A DNA stretch of 64,000 nt from positions 26,937 through 90,936 of the forward strand of contig CAZSAT010000011.1 in assembly GCA_964604675.1 (NCBI GenBank), given 5' to 3'. The notes under the pieces were generated by a model. It was not told where the DNA came from and searched no databases. It saw only the letters and a program-made list of their open reading frames with translations. A program made the position numbers and the translations under genes. Source of the stretch: CAZSAT01 sp964604675. Lineage in GTDB: Bacteria; Myxococcota_A; UBA796; CAJQPC01. Shown here in pieces: positions 1 to 7,958 of the stretch. Every line of letters begins with the position of its first letter. Position 1 is the first letter of the stretch.

Positions 1-1
1 C

Positions 2-1141
2 GAGTCCGGCGGCAAGGTGGACGCCCTGACCACCGACGAGGTGGCCGCCTTGCTGCGTGGCCGAGAAGAGCTGGTGCTCGACGAGCTGGCCGTGCGGCGC
101 GGTGCAGCATCGCTCACCGACGGTCGAGCCCTGTACTCGCGCGCCGACTACGACGGTGCCATCCCATTGCTGGAGCGCGCGGCACGCCGGCTGCAGGACG
201 GCCTGGTCGTCGTCGGGGAGCCTCGGGACCTGGTCGACGCCTGGCTCGAGCTGGGGGTTGCGCGCGCCAGCATCGGCGACGAGACGGGCGCGGTCGACGT
301 CTGGTCGCAGGTGGCCGTGCTCGACCCGAGCCGCGCTCTGGACCCGGTCGCGTACCCGCCCAAGATGGTGGACCTCTTCCAAGAAGCCCGCGACGCCGTG
401 CTCGCCGAGGACGGCGCGAACCTCAGCGTGCGGGTCGACGGCGGCGCCGAGGAGATCCTGGTCGATGGCCGCGTCGCGCCTGGAGGCACGGCCGAGCGCC
501 TGCCGCCGGGCCTGCACCACGTCTGGGTGCGCGGTCTGGGTGGGTCGCGTGGCTACGCGACCGTGGAGCTCCAGGCGGGAGAGTCCCGCGAGCTGGAGCT
601 CGAGCTGGGTCCGGGTCGCTTCGGGCCCGAAGCGCAGAGCCCGGTGCAGCGCGCCATCCTCACCCAGGAGCTCTACCGAGCGCTCGGCGAGTACGCGGAC
701 GTCGACCTGGTGCTCGTCGCCGGCGAGACCGGGGAGGGCAGCGTCAGCCTCTGCCTCTACGCGCCGCGCTCGCGCAGCTTCTCCAAGGCGATGACCGGCG
801 AGCATGGCGGCGACCCGGCCGGCACCATCGTCGACCTCGTGCCTGCCCTCACCGGCTACGTGAGCGAAGCGGGCAACATCCGAGCGGACCGCGTGTCGCC
901 GCAGGTGCCCCCGATGTCCGTCGAGCACAACGTCGTCCTCCGCCAGATGCTCTTCGACCCGGAGCCGGCCATCGCGCCGGCCGTGGCCGTGGCCGTGGGC
1001 GACGACGGCGATGCGGAAGGAGGCTCACGGTGGCTCCTGTGGGCGGGCGCCGGAGCTGTGGTGGCCGGTGGTGGCGCCACGGCAGCCGTGCTGATGACCA
1101 GGGAGCCCACGGGCACCCTGATCTTCGGGCCGATCGAGTAG
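2..1141 (+). CDS. TPR/PEGA-domain protein with C-terminal membrane anchor (5' partial)
   Basis: The reading frame is open to the left edge of the window, so the true start is missing; a GTG at 17 is in frame but need not be the start. About 379 residues are visible. The first ~130 are helical and TPR-like (Ala/Leu-rich, with DYDGAIPLLERAARR). A PEGA-like beta domain follows at about residues 140-205 (ILVDGRVAPGG, then LPPGLHHVWV). A C-terminal hydrophobic segment (WLLWAGAGAVVAGGGATAAV) lies about 20 residues before the stop, which suggests a C-terminal anchor. TPR plus PEGA proteins of this kind are common in myxobacteria, where they are presumed envelope or signalling scaffolds. Specific function is unknown. 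It converges on the kinase at 1171 across only 29 bases. Confidence 0.75.
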   Translation, partial: ESGGKVDALTTDEVAALLRGREELVLDELAVRRGAASLTDGRALYSRADYDGAIPLLERAARRLQDGLVVVGEPRDLVDAWLELGVARASIGDETGAVDVWSQVAVLDPSRALDPVAYPPKMVDLFQEARDAVLAEDGANLSVRVDGGAEEILVDGRVAPGGTAERLPPGLHHVWVRGLGGSRGYATVELQAGESRELELELGPGRFGPEAQSPVQRAILTQELYRALGEYADVDLVLVAGETGEGSVSLCLYAPRSRSFSKAMTGEHGGDPAGTIVDLVPALTGYVSEAGNIRADRVSPQVPPMSVEHNVVLRQMLFDPEPAIAPAVAVAVGDDGDAEGGSRWLLWAGAGAVVAGGGATAAVLMTREPTGTLIFGPIE

Positions 1142-1170
1142 CCCTCGCGGACGCGGCCCGTCGGACCGGC

Positions 1171-3147
1171 TCAGTCGCCGAAGTCCACGACGACCTTGGT
1201 GGTCTCGTTGGCCTTGACCGTGACCTGCTTGGTCTGATCGAGGCCGAAGGACTCGTTGACCACACGAACGGTGTAGTGTCCGGCAGAGAGCTCGTAGCCC
1301 GCAAGGGGCGTGGTCTCGCTCAGGCGCTTGCCGTCGATGTAGACGTAGCCCCAGCCCTTGGTCGTGTTGAGGTTCAGCTTGCCGAGCGCTGCCGCACGCT
1401 TCTTCAGGCTGCGTTGTTGGGTCGACGAGGGCCCCTCGTCCGGAATGGCCAGATCGAAGGTGGCGGCCTCGTAGCCCTCGCGTGCGTAGCGCACGAGGTA
1501 GCTCTCGCCGCGCACGCCTTCGGTCCACGTCATGGGCGTTCGGCCGATGGTGCGGTTGTCGACGTACACCGAGGCGCCCGGGGGGTCGCTCTCGAAGCGG
1601 ACCGAGAATGCATCGGCGTCGGTCGTTCCGGGCACCGTGCCGGCGGTGGCGTCTGGCCTGGGGTCCGGCGTTCGGTCGAGCGTGATCGGGAGCACGATCT
1701 CCCGGCCGGCCGCGACGTCCAGGCTGTGCTCCTGGGTCTCGTAGCCCTCGGCGCTCACCCGCAGCGTGCGCTCGCCCGGTTCGACCTCCGGCAGCTTCAC
1801 CTCGCCACCGGAGCCGACCTGGACCTCGTCGAGGAAGACCAGGGCCCCGTCGGGCTCGATCCGCAGGGTCACGGCACCCGTGGTCGGGACGGCCGGCTCG
1901 ACGGTCTGCGGCTCCGGCGTGGGGGTCACCGAGGCGGTGTGTGTGCGGCCGAAGAAGGACCACAGCAGCAGGCCCAGGAGCAGGACGATGACACCCGCAG
2001 CGAGGATCCGGCCCCGGTCGCTCGACGGCTGGCCAGCGATGGTGGCGGTCGTGTTCGTGCCCGCGCCGGGTGTGATGCGCCCGACCCCCTTCGGCAGCTC
2101 GGTGGCTTCCTCTTCCCACTCCGGGTCGAGATCGAGGTCCGGCGTGCGGGTGTGCAGGTCCTTGGCGAGCTCGCTCCCGCGCTGGAGTCGGTCCACCTCC
2201 TGTCCGCGTTCTTCGCTGAACAGCTCCTGCATGAAGAGCTCCAGGCTCTTCTGCGTGACCGTCGGGGTGCCCGGGTACATGTACTCCAGCAACGCGGCCT
2301 GGAAGGCGGCGGCGTCGATGTACCGGTCCTCCTGGTCGGCCGACAGCGCGCGCATCACGATCGCGTCCAGGCGCGGCGGGATGTTGGGGTTCAGCGACGA
2401 GGGAGGTCCGATGTCGACCGACTTGATCTTCTCGAGGGTCTTGATCTCGGAGTCGGTCTTGAAGAGGCGCCGTCCGGTCAGCATCTCGTAGAGGATGATG
2501 CCCAGGCTGAAGAGGTCCGACTGCTGTGAGACCGACTCACCGCGGGCCTGCTCCGGACTCATGTACTCGAACTTGCCCTTGAGCACTCCGTCCTTGGTGT
2601 TGTAGGCGGAGAAGCCGGCCTTGGCGATGCCGAAGTCGGCCATCTTCACTTCGGCGTCGTAGCTGACGAGCACATTGGACGGCGAGACGTCGCGGTGGAT
2701 GATGTCCAACGCCTCGCCCTTCATGTTCCTCTTCTTGTGGGCGTAGTCGAGGGCCTTGGCCGCTTCGTGGGCGATGAAGACCGCGTACTCTTCGGGCAGG
2801 AGCTTCCGGCGGCCCGCCAGCTTGCGCAGGATCTGCTTGACGTCCTTGCCGTCGACCCACTCCATCGCGATGAAGTAGTTGTCGAAGAGCTTCCCGAAGT
2901 CGTAGATCTGCACGATGTTGGCGTGCTGCAGCGAGACGCTGATCTTCGCCTCGTCGATGAACATCGAGATGAAGTCCTCGTTGTCGGTCAGGTGCGCGAG
3001 GATGCGCTTGATGACGAGGGTCTTCTCGAAGCCGCCGTGGCTGTAGGTCTGCGCCTTGAAGATCTCCGCCATTCCGCCGACGGCGATCTTGTCCACCAGG
3101 TAGTACTTCCCGTACACCTCGGGCTCGAACTGGGCGGTCTCTCCCAC
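1171..3147 (-). CDS. PEGA-tailed transmembrane Ser/Thr protein kinase
   Basis: A Hanks-type kinase of about 658 residues. The kinase domain covers about 14-290, with glycine loop IAVGGMAEIF (21-30), ATP lysine K47 (VIKRIL), catalytic loop HRDVSPSN (151-158), metal-binding DFG (171-173) and SPEQ (197-200). A single membrane segment at about 381-399 (ILAAGVIVLLLGLLLWSFF) puts the kinase in the cytoplasm and three PEGA-type beta domains (about 425-490, 510-575, 590-658) outside. PEGA domains are thought to bind envelope carbohydrate or protein, so this is probably a surface sensor. The frame stays open further upstream, but that part is Arg/Thr/Ser shadow sequence antisense to nothing conserved. 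I place the start at the GTG at 3147, about 20 bases after the stop of the upstream lipoprotein, with which it probably forms an operon. Confidence 0.93.
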   Translation of the reverse strand: MGETAQFEPEVYGKYYLVDKIAVGGMAEIFKAQTYSHGGFEKTLVIKRILAHLTDNEDFISMFIDEAKISVSLQHANIVQIYDFGKLFDNYFIAMEWVDGKDVKQILRKLAGRRKLLPEEYAVFIAHEAAKALDYAHKKRNMKGEALDIIHRDVSPSNVLVSYDAEVKMADFGIAKAGFSAYNTKDGVLKGKFEYMSPEQARGESVSQQSDLFSLGIILYEMLTGRRLFKTDSEIKTLEKIKSVDIGPPSSLNPNIPPRLDAIVMRALSADQEDRYIDAAAFQAALLEYMYPGTPTVTQKSLELFMQELFSEERGQEVDRLQRGSELAKDLHTRTPDLDLDPEWEEEATELPKGVGRITPGAGTNTTATIAGQPSSDRGRILAAGVIVLLLGLLLWSFFGRTHTASVTPTPEPQTVEPAVPTTGAVTLRIEPDGALVFLDEVQVGSGGEVKLPEVEPGERTLRVSAEGYETQEHSLDVAAGREIVLPITLDRTPDPRPDATAGTVPGTTDADAFSVRFESDPPGASVYVDNRTIGRTPMTWTEGVRGESYLVRYAREGYEAATFDLAIPDEGPSSTQQRSLKKRAAALGKLNLNTTKGWGYVYIDGKRLSETTPLAGYELSAGHYTVRVVNESFGLDQTKQVTVKANETTKVVVDFGD

Positions 3148-3166
3148 GTCGACAAGCCTAACGAAG

Positions 3167-3463
3167 TCAGCCTCCGGTGTCGCCAGATGACCCGCCGTCG
3201 TCGGCGCTTCCGCCTCCGCCCCCTCCGTCGAAGTACGGGGCGAGGTCGTCACAGGTCCACTCGTCTTCCACGCGGTCGCCGTACTCGTCGCAGGTCTGGA
3301 GCTCGGTCTCGGACAGGCTGTCCTTCTTGTGGTCGTCGTAGCAGGCCTTCGTGTCGTCCTTGCTCCACTCGAACCCGCAGGTCTCCGCGTAGTCCGCGAA
3401 GGTCGTGCAGAGGTCCGCGCAGGGGTTCCTGCAGCCGGCAAGGACCCACAAGCTGACGAGCAT
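3167..3463 (-). CDS. small cysteine-rich lipoprotein
   Basis: About 98 residues. The N-terminus is a very short lipoprotein signal ending in a lipobox, MLVSLWVLAGC, with no charged residue. The mature part is acidic and cysteine-rich (CADLC, then Cys residues spaced through the middle) and ends in a Gly/Ser/Asp tail. Two ATG codons lie in tandem; the second (3463) sits 6 bases from a GGAGG ribosome-binding site and is preferred over 3466. The gene lies directly upstream of the PEGA kinase in the same direction, so it may be the outer-membrane partner or ligand-binding lipoprotein of that kinase. This is inference from position only; I do not recognise the family. Confidence 0.7.
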   Translation of the reverse strand: MLVSLWVLAGCRNPCADLCTTFADYAETCGFEWSKDDTKACYDDHKKDSLSETELQTCDEYGDRVEDEWTCDDLAPYFDGGGGGGSADDGGSSGDTGG

Positions 3464-3532
3464 CATCGACCTCCGAGAGGCGGCTTACCATGTCACGCCG
3501 GCGCGAGCCGGTCAACGCGCTACCCTGGCTGC

Positions 3533-4660
3533 ATGGAGGTCCGTCTCGACCAGTTCGGTGTGCTGCAGATCGAGCCCACCGACCACTGCAACCTGAGCTG
3601 CTCGATGTGCTTGCCACACTTCGAGAGGCGGGAGCAGATCCATGGGGTGCCGAAGGGGCTGATGGACCTCGCGCTCTACCGCCGCATCGTGCGCGGGCTG
3701 AGGGAGGACGACTGCCGCTTCGACCACGTGATCTTCCAGTGGCTCGGCGATCCCAGCATCCACCCCGGGCTCGAGGAGATGGTCGCGGTCGCGCAGGACG
3801 AGCTCTACGGTCGCGTGGGCTACCTGCGCATCGACACGAACGCCATCCTCCTGACCCCCGAGCGCATGAAGCGGCTGGTGCAGGTGTACCAGCGGAGGCC
3901 GGAGCTGCCCCTGCTGGTCGTGTTCACCCTCGACGCGGTGACCGAGCCGACCTACCTGGCCGTGAAGGGGCAGGACGCCCTGGCGCGGGTGCGTCGCAAC
4001 GTGCGGTCCTTCCTCATGGAGCGCGCGCGGCTCCAGGGCGACGTGCGCCTCAACGTGCAGCTGCAGTTCGTCGTTCAGCCGGGCAACGCCCACGAGGCGG
4101 GCGACTTCGTGCGGTACTGGGACGACACCCTGCGCTGCCACGGCCGCAGCCGCGGCTACTCCGAGATCATGCTGAAGCGGCTCAGCGTCGACGCCGGCGG
4201 TGCCGGGCAGGCCGAGGTCGACGACCTCTATGAGGCCACCTGTGAGCGCTTTCAGCTCGCCGAGCGCGTGCAGGAGCACGTGCACCTGAAGGTCTGGCGG
4301 GAGCGGGCGTGGGAGAGCACCGCGAACGAGGAGGCGGCGCCCCGGCAGCCGTGCCCCGGGCTCTGGATGACACCGGTCATCCGCCACGACGGGCGCCTGA
4401 TGATGTGCTGCGCCGATCTGCCGGGCGAGCTGGAGCTCGGCGATCTCCGGGTCTCGACGTTCCGGGAGCTGTGGGAGTCCGAGGAGGCGGTGCGCCGCAG
4501 GCTCGCCCACGTGCGCGGAGCGTTCGACGAGGTCGGGCCATGCCTGAGCTGTGGCGGCATCAACTGGTACAAGACCCCGCCCGACATCGTTCGGAGCTGG
4601 CTCGACCGGGTCGGCGCGTCGGAGGCGTGGACCGACTATGCGAGCCGCATGGGGATCTGA
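3533..4660 (+). CDS. radical SAM protein with SPASM-type C-terminal cluster domain
   Basis: About 375 residues. The N-terminus carries the radical-SAM cluster motif CNLSCSMC (C19, C23, C26), which binds a [4Fe-4S] cluster and S-adenosylmethionine. A TIM-barrel region follows (FQWLGDPSIHPG is the GEP-like strand). From about residue 274 (CPGLWMTP, MMCC, then CLSC near 337-340) there is a SPASM/twitch-like auxiliary-cluster domain. Such enzymes modify peptides or carbohydrates by radical chemistry; the substrate here cannot be read. The ATG at 3533 is chosen because the cluster motif then sits near the N-terminus, as in the family. A second, larger radical-SAM protein lies 3.3 kb downstream, with a glycosyltransferase between them. 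Confidence 0.9.
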   Translation: MEVRLDQFGVLQIEPTDHCNLSCSMCLPHFERREQIHGVPKGLMDLALYRRIVRGLREDDCRFDHVIFQWLGDPSIHPGLEEMVAVAQDELYGRVGYLRIDTNAILLTPERMKRLVQVYQRRPELPLLVVFTLDAVTEPTYLAVKGQDALARVRRNVRSFLMERARLQGDVRLNVQLQFVVQPGNAHEAGDFVRYWDDTLRCHGRSRGYSEIMLKRLSVDAGGAGQAEVDDLYEATCERFQLAERVQEHVHLKVWRERAWESTANEEAAPRQPCPGLWMTPVIRHDGRLMMCCADLPGELELGDLRVSTFRELWESEEAVRRRLAHVRGAFDEVGPCLSCGGINWYKTPPDIVRSWLDRVGASEAWTDYASRMGI

Positions 4661-4804
4661 TCGCGGTGTCGCGGTTGAACAGAGAGCTGCGTCCCTGCGT
4701 GTGGGATTCCAGGCACTTGTGGATAGGCATGAATCCTGCTGGGTCCTTGCGCGTAGCGTTGTCCGCCTTCTGCGGTGTCCTACCCTCGCGCACCGGAGTC
4801 TCCC

Positions 4805-5944
4805 TTGCTCAGCCTGCTCTTCGCCCTCTCGCTCGACGCCCATGCTGACTCGCGCATCGTCTTCCGAACCGGCTCGCCGGTCCTGTTCTTCGTCGATGGC
4901 GATCAGGTGGCCTACAACTCGAAGCTGAAGCCCACAGCCGACGAGCTCGACGCCGGCCAGCACACCATCGAGGTGAAGAGCCTGCTCGGGCGCAGCCTGT
5001 ACGTCGGCGAGCTGGATCTGCCGGTGCACACCGAGGTCGAGGCGATCTGGTCGGCCAGGGATCTGGAGATCGTCGACTCGCGTCCACTCGCTGACGACGT
5101 GGTCACCGACGAGCTGGAGCCCGAGCCCGAGCCGGCTCTCGCGCCGGAGCCCGAGCTCGAGCCCGCCTCGTCGGTCGATCCGTACCCCGCCGCACGCACG
5201 GTGCCGCCTCCTGCGCCCGAAGAGACGCTGCTCGCCTACGCCGAACTGCCCACCCATGCGGTGATGACGGAGGAGCCGAGCGCGCCTGTCCCGCCCGTCG
5301 TGCCGCCGCCAGTCCCCGCTGCGGCGGAGCCGCCGATGAACGAAGCGGTCGCGGTGCCCGGCGCGCCTGTCGAGCCTCCGCCGGTCGAGCCTGCGCCGGT
5401 CGCGTCTCGCGTCGATCAGGTGCGGGTGGCCCACCACGACATCCCTGCGGAGGCCTTCGTGGAGCCGGCGGTCATCCTGGGCAGCCAGGTCGGCGGTCCG
5501 GTGGAGCCCGAGCCCGAGGCCGGTCTCCTGACGGAAGCGGGGACCATCGCACTGGTGGTGCCCGAGGGCGATGGGCTCCGGCTCGCCCTCCAGTCCGACG
5601 GCACGGCCTTCGAGCTGCTGGTGAGCCAGGAGATGTTTGCGCTCGTCGACGCCGAGGGCGAGACGCGCATCACCTTCCCGTTGAGCGCTCTGGCCCCCGC
5701 CCCGGGCACGCTGCGCATCGACGTTGCCGGCGACCGGCAGGCGGGGGTCTGGATCGACGGCCGCCTGGAGGGGGTGCTCCGGCCCGGTGGTCCGGGCCTG
5801 GACCTGACCCTCGACGCGGGCGAGCACACCGTGATGGTGCGCGACGCCGACACCGGTGAGCTGCTCGAGGACCGCACGGTCACGGTGGAGGCTGGCGGTG
5901 ATGTGGCGCTCGCGGTGGGCGCGAGCGCGCTGGGCAGCCTGTAG
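4805..5944 (+). CDS. secreted Pro/Glu-rich protein with two PEGA-like domains
   Basis: About 379 residues. I place the start at the TTG at 4805, which lies 6 bases after GGAG (4795-4798) and gives a short signal LSLLFALSLDAHA; a GTG at 4775 in the same frame lacks a site. Residues ~17-100 resemble a PEGA/beta-sandwich domain (VLFFVDGDQVAYNS, then LDAGQHTIEVKSL). A low-complexity Pro/Glu/Ala linker of ~130 residues follows, with the EPEPEPALAPEPELEP type of repeat. A second PEGA-like domain closes the protein (GVWIDGRLEGVLRPGG, then LDAGEHTVMVRD). It looks like a periplasmic or surface protein with two carbohydrate-binding-type ends on a stiff linker. Function unknown. Confidence 0.78.
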   Translation: MLSLLFALSLDAHADSRIVFRTGSPVLFFVDGDQVAYNSKLKPTADELDAGQHTIEVKSLLGRSLYVGELDLPVHTEVEAIWSARDLEIVDSRPLADDVVTDELEPEPEPALAPEPELEPASSVDPYPAARTVPPPAPEETLLAYAELPTHAVMTEEPSAPVPPVVPPPVPAAAEPPMNEAVAVPGAPVEPPPVEPAPVASRVDQVRVAHHDIPAEAFVEPAVILGSQVGGPVEPEPEAGLLTEAGTIALVVPEGDGLRLALQSDGTAFELLVSQEMFALVDAEGETRITFPLSALAPAPGTLRIDVAGDRQAGVWIDGRLEGVLRPGGPGLDLTLDAGEHTVMVRDADTGELLEDRTVTVEAGGDVALAVGASALGSL

Positions 5945-5956
5945 GGGGCGCAGCCA

Positions 5957-5998
5957 ACCGCCTCGGCGGTGGGGGTTCAGCGTGCCCAGAAGGCACGC
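5957..5998. terminator. paired hairpins between convergent genes, possible bidirectional terminator
   Basis: Two perfect inverted repeats lie in the 60-base gap between convergent stops. ACCGCC/GGCGGT (5957-5962 with 5965-5970) has a 2-base loop. GCGTGCC/GGCACGC (5980-5986 with 5992-5998) has a 5-base loop. No T-run follows on either strand, so intrinsic termination is uncertain. Confidence 0.35.
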
Positions 5999-6004
5999 CG
6001 TGCG

Positions 6005-7879
6005 CTAGGACAGGAACCGCCGCTTGCTGAGCCGCTCGTTCTCCTTCTGGAGCGCGTCCTTCTGCGCCTGCGCGGCCTCGAGCTCGCTCTCGTAGCGGCC
6101 CGCCCGGTCGTGCACACGGTGCAGCTCGCCGTTGCACTCGGCGAGCTCGCGGGTCTTCTTCAGGATCTCGTCGCGGAGGCGCTCGGCTTCGACCTTCGCC
6201 GACTCGAGGGTGGCGGCGCTCTCCGCCCGCTGCCGTGACAGCTCCTGCTGGAGAGCGTCGCGCTCCCGCTGGCCGGCCGACAGCTCCGCGTCCTTCTTGT
6301 CGACCAGGCCGCGGCCTTCGGCCACCTGCTCGCGCAGCGTGCTCAGCTCGGCACGGAGGGCCGCGCGGCCTTCCCGTGCACGCTGGGCGTCGCCAGCCGC
6401 TGCGTTCAGCCGGTCTTCGCGATCCGAGAGCTCCTCGCGCAGGCCCGCCAGCTCCTGGCCGATGCGGTCCCGGTCGCGCGCCGTGCTCCGGAGCTCGGCG
6501 TCCTTCTTGGCAGCGTCGGCGCGCAGCGCGGTGAGCTGGTCGCGCAAGCTCCGCGCCTCGTCGTTGGCCGCTTCGCGTTCGGCCCCGAGCACCGCGACGG
6601 CTTCGCGCTTGAAGCCGGCCACCTCGTCGACGGCCCGGGCCAACCGTGCCGCAGTGCCCGTGAGCGCCGCCACCTGGTCGGCGAGGCGCGTGTTCGCCTC
6701 GCGCTTCTCGGCGACCTCGGCTTCGGCCTTGGCCACGAGCACAGCGAGGTGGGCCAGCTCGCCCTCGGCGTGGGTGAGCGCCGCGGCCAGCTCGGCCGCC
6801 TCCGGCAGGGGGAGGCTGGTCTTCTGCCGGACCGTGGCGGCTTCCACCCAGGCGAGGAGAGGTGCCTCGCACGCCGCACGCGAGAACCGCTCGCGCGCGA
6901 GCCGCCGGGCGTTCTTCCCCCGTCGTCGGACCTCGTCGGGGGTGAGCGACCTCAGCGCCTCCGCAACATCGTGCACGACCCAGCCGGCTTCGTGCTCGGC
7001 CAGCGTGGCGCTCAGCGCGTGGTGTGTTCCCGTGATGATCGGAAGCCCGCACGCCAGGTAGTCCAGCTGCCGGAAGGAGAGCGCGACCTCGCGCTCCGCG
7101 TTGGGCGTCATCACGTCGAGCGCTGCGGTGGCCCCGGCGTACAGGGTGTGCAGCTCCGTGTAGGGCACCGCGTCGAGAAAGCGCACAGGGGTGTCGGCCA
7201 GCTCCTTCCGCAGGTCCACCGTCCGCGCGTCTCCCACGGCGGGTCGACCGCCGACCACCACCACCTCGCCGTCCACCTCAGCGGCCCAGGACGCGGCAGC
7301 GCGCAGGGCGTCCTGCGGGGCCTGCCAAGGCCAGGAGACGCCGCCCATGATGAGCCGCGGCTTCTTCGGCACGCGCCGGCGGACCTCGACGCGGGGAGCG
7401 ACGAGGGGCACCACCCGCCCGCTCTCGACACGCAGGTCCACCCCAGCGAGCACCATCAGGCCCTGGAAGAACCAGCGCTGGCGCGGATTCGAGAAGAGGA
7501 AGGCATCCCCCGCGTCCAGGGCGCGGAGCGTGCGCACCGCTTCGGTGGCCGTGGTGTCCTCGAAGACCGCCTCCAGCAACCGAGGCGCGAAGGCATCGAC
7601 CAGCAGCGGCACGCCGAGGCCCGCGAGCCAGGGCGCCTCCTCGGGCTGGACACACACGATGCGGTCGGCTCGGGCAGCACCGGCGAGGCGGCGCAGCTCG
7701 GGCCCCGACCGGTAGGTGGACGGACCGCCGGGGACGTGGTCCTGGTCGCGGGTGAGCCACACCACCTCGTGCCCGGCTTCGGCCAGCGCCTGGCCGTGGT
7801 GCCACGCCCGAAGTGCGCCGCCAGAGACCGGGCGGTCATCGCGTGGGAGCCAGCCATGGAAGACGACGAGGACCTTCAC
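6005..7879 (-). CDS. GT4-like glycosyltransferase fused to a long C-terminal coiled coil
   Basis: About 624 residues starting at GTG 7879. The N-terminal half has the two Rossmann folds of GT-B enzymes. It opens MKVLVVFHGWLP, with SGGALRAWHHGQALAEAGHEV in the first fold. The second fold has a GT4-type donor-site region ending FRQLDYLACGLPIITGT (around residue 270-290). From about residue 365 to the end the protein is almost pure heptad sequence (LADQVAALTGTAARLARAV, LRAELSTLREQVAEGRGLV), i.e. a ~250-residue coiled coil ending in SKRRFLS. Glycosyltransferases of this fold move a sugar from a nucleotide donor; acceptor unknown. The coiled coil may tether the enzyme to a partner or to the cell pole. 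It lies between two radical-SAM genes and diverges from the second one. Confidence 0.85.
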   Translation of the reverse strand: MKVLVVFHGWLPRDDRPVSGGALRAWHHGQALAEAGHEVVWLTRDQDHVPGGPSTYRSGPELRRLAGAARADRIVCVQPEEAPWLAGLGVPLLVDAFAPRLLEAVFEDTTATEAVRTLRALDAGDAFLFSNPRQRWFFQGLMVLAGVDLRVESGRVVPLVAPRVEVRRRVPKKPRLIMGGVSWPWQAPQDALRAAASWAAEVDGEVVVVGGRPAVGDARTVDLRKELADTPVRFLDAVPYTELHTLYAGATAALDVMTPNAEREVALSFRQLDYLACGLPIITGTHHALSATLAEHEAGWVVHDVAEALRSLTPDEVRRRGKNARRLARERFSRAACEAPLLAWVEAATVRQKTSLPLPEAAELAAALTHAEGELAHLAVLVAKAEAEVAEKREANTRLADQVAALTGTAARLARAVDEVAGFKREAVAVLGAEREAANDEARSLRDQLTALRADAAKKDAELRSTARDRDRIGQELAGLREELSDREDRLNAAAGDAQRAREGRAALRAELSTLREQVAEGRGLVDKKDAELSAGQRERDALQQELSRQRAESAATLESAKVEAERLRDEILKKTRELAECNGELHRVHDRAGRYESELEAAQAQKDALQKENERLSKRRFLS

Positions 7880-7958
7880 CCGCGCATCGTACCCCGGCCT
7901 ACCGACCCGGCCCGCTGGCTCGGGCTACCCTGCAGGGGTCAGCAGGCGAGCCGCCCCC

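Noticed and set aside
3512..5827. Long minus-strand open frame opposite the radical-SAM and PEGA-like genes
   Set aside because: Antisense shadow of high-GC coding sequence; no domain or ribosome site, and it conflicts with two well-supported genes.
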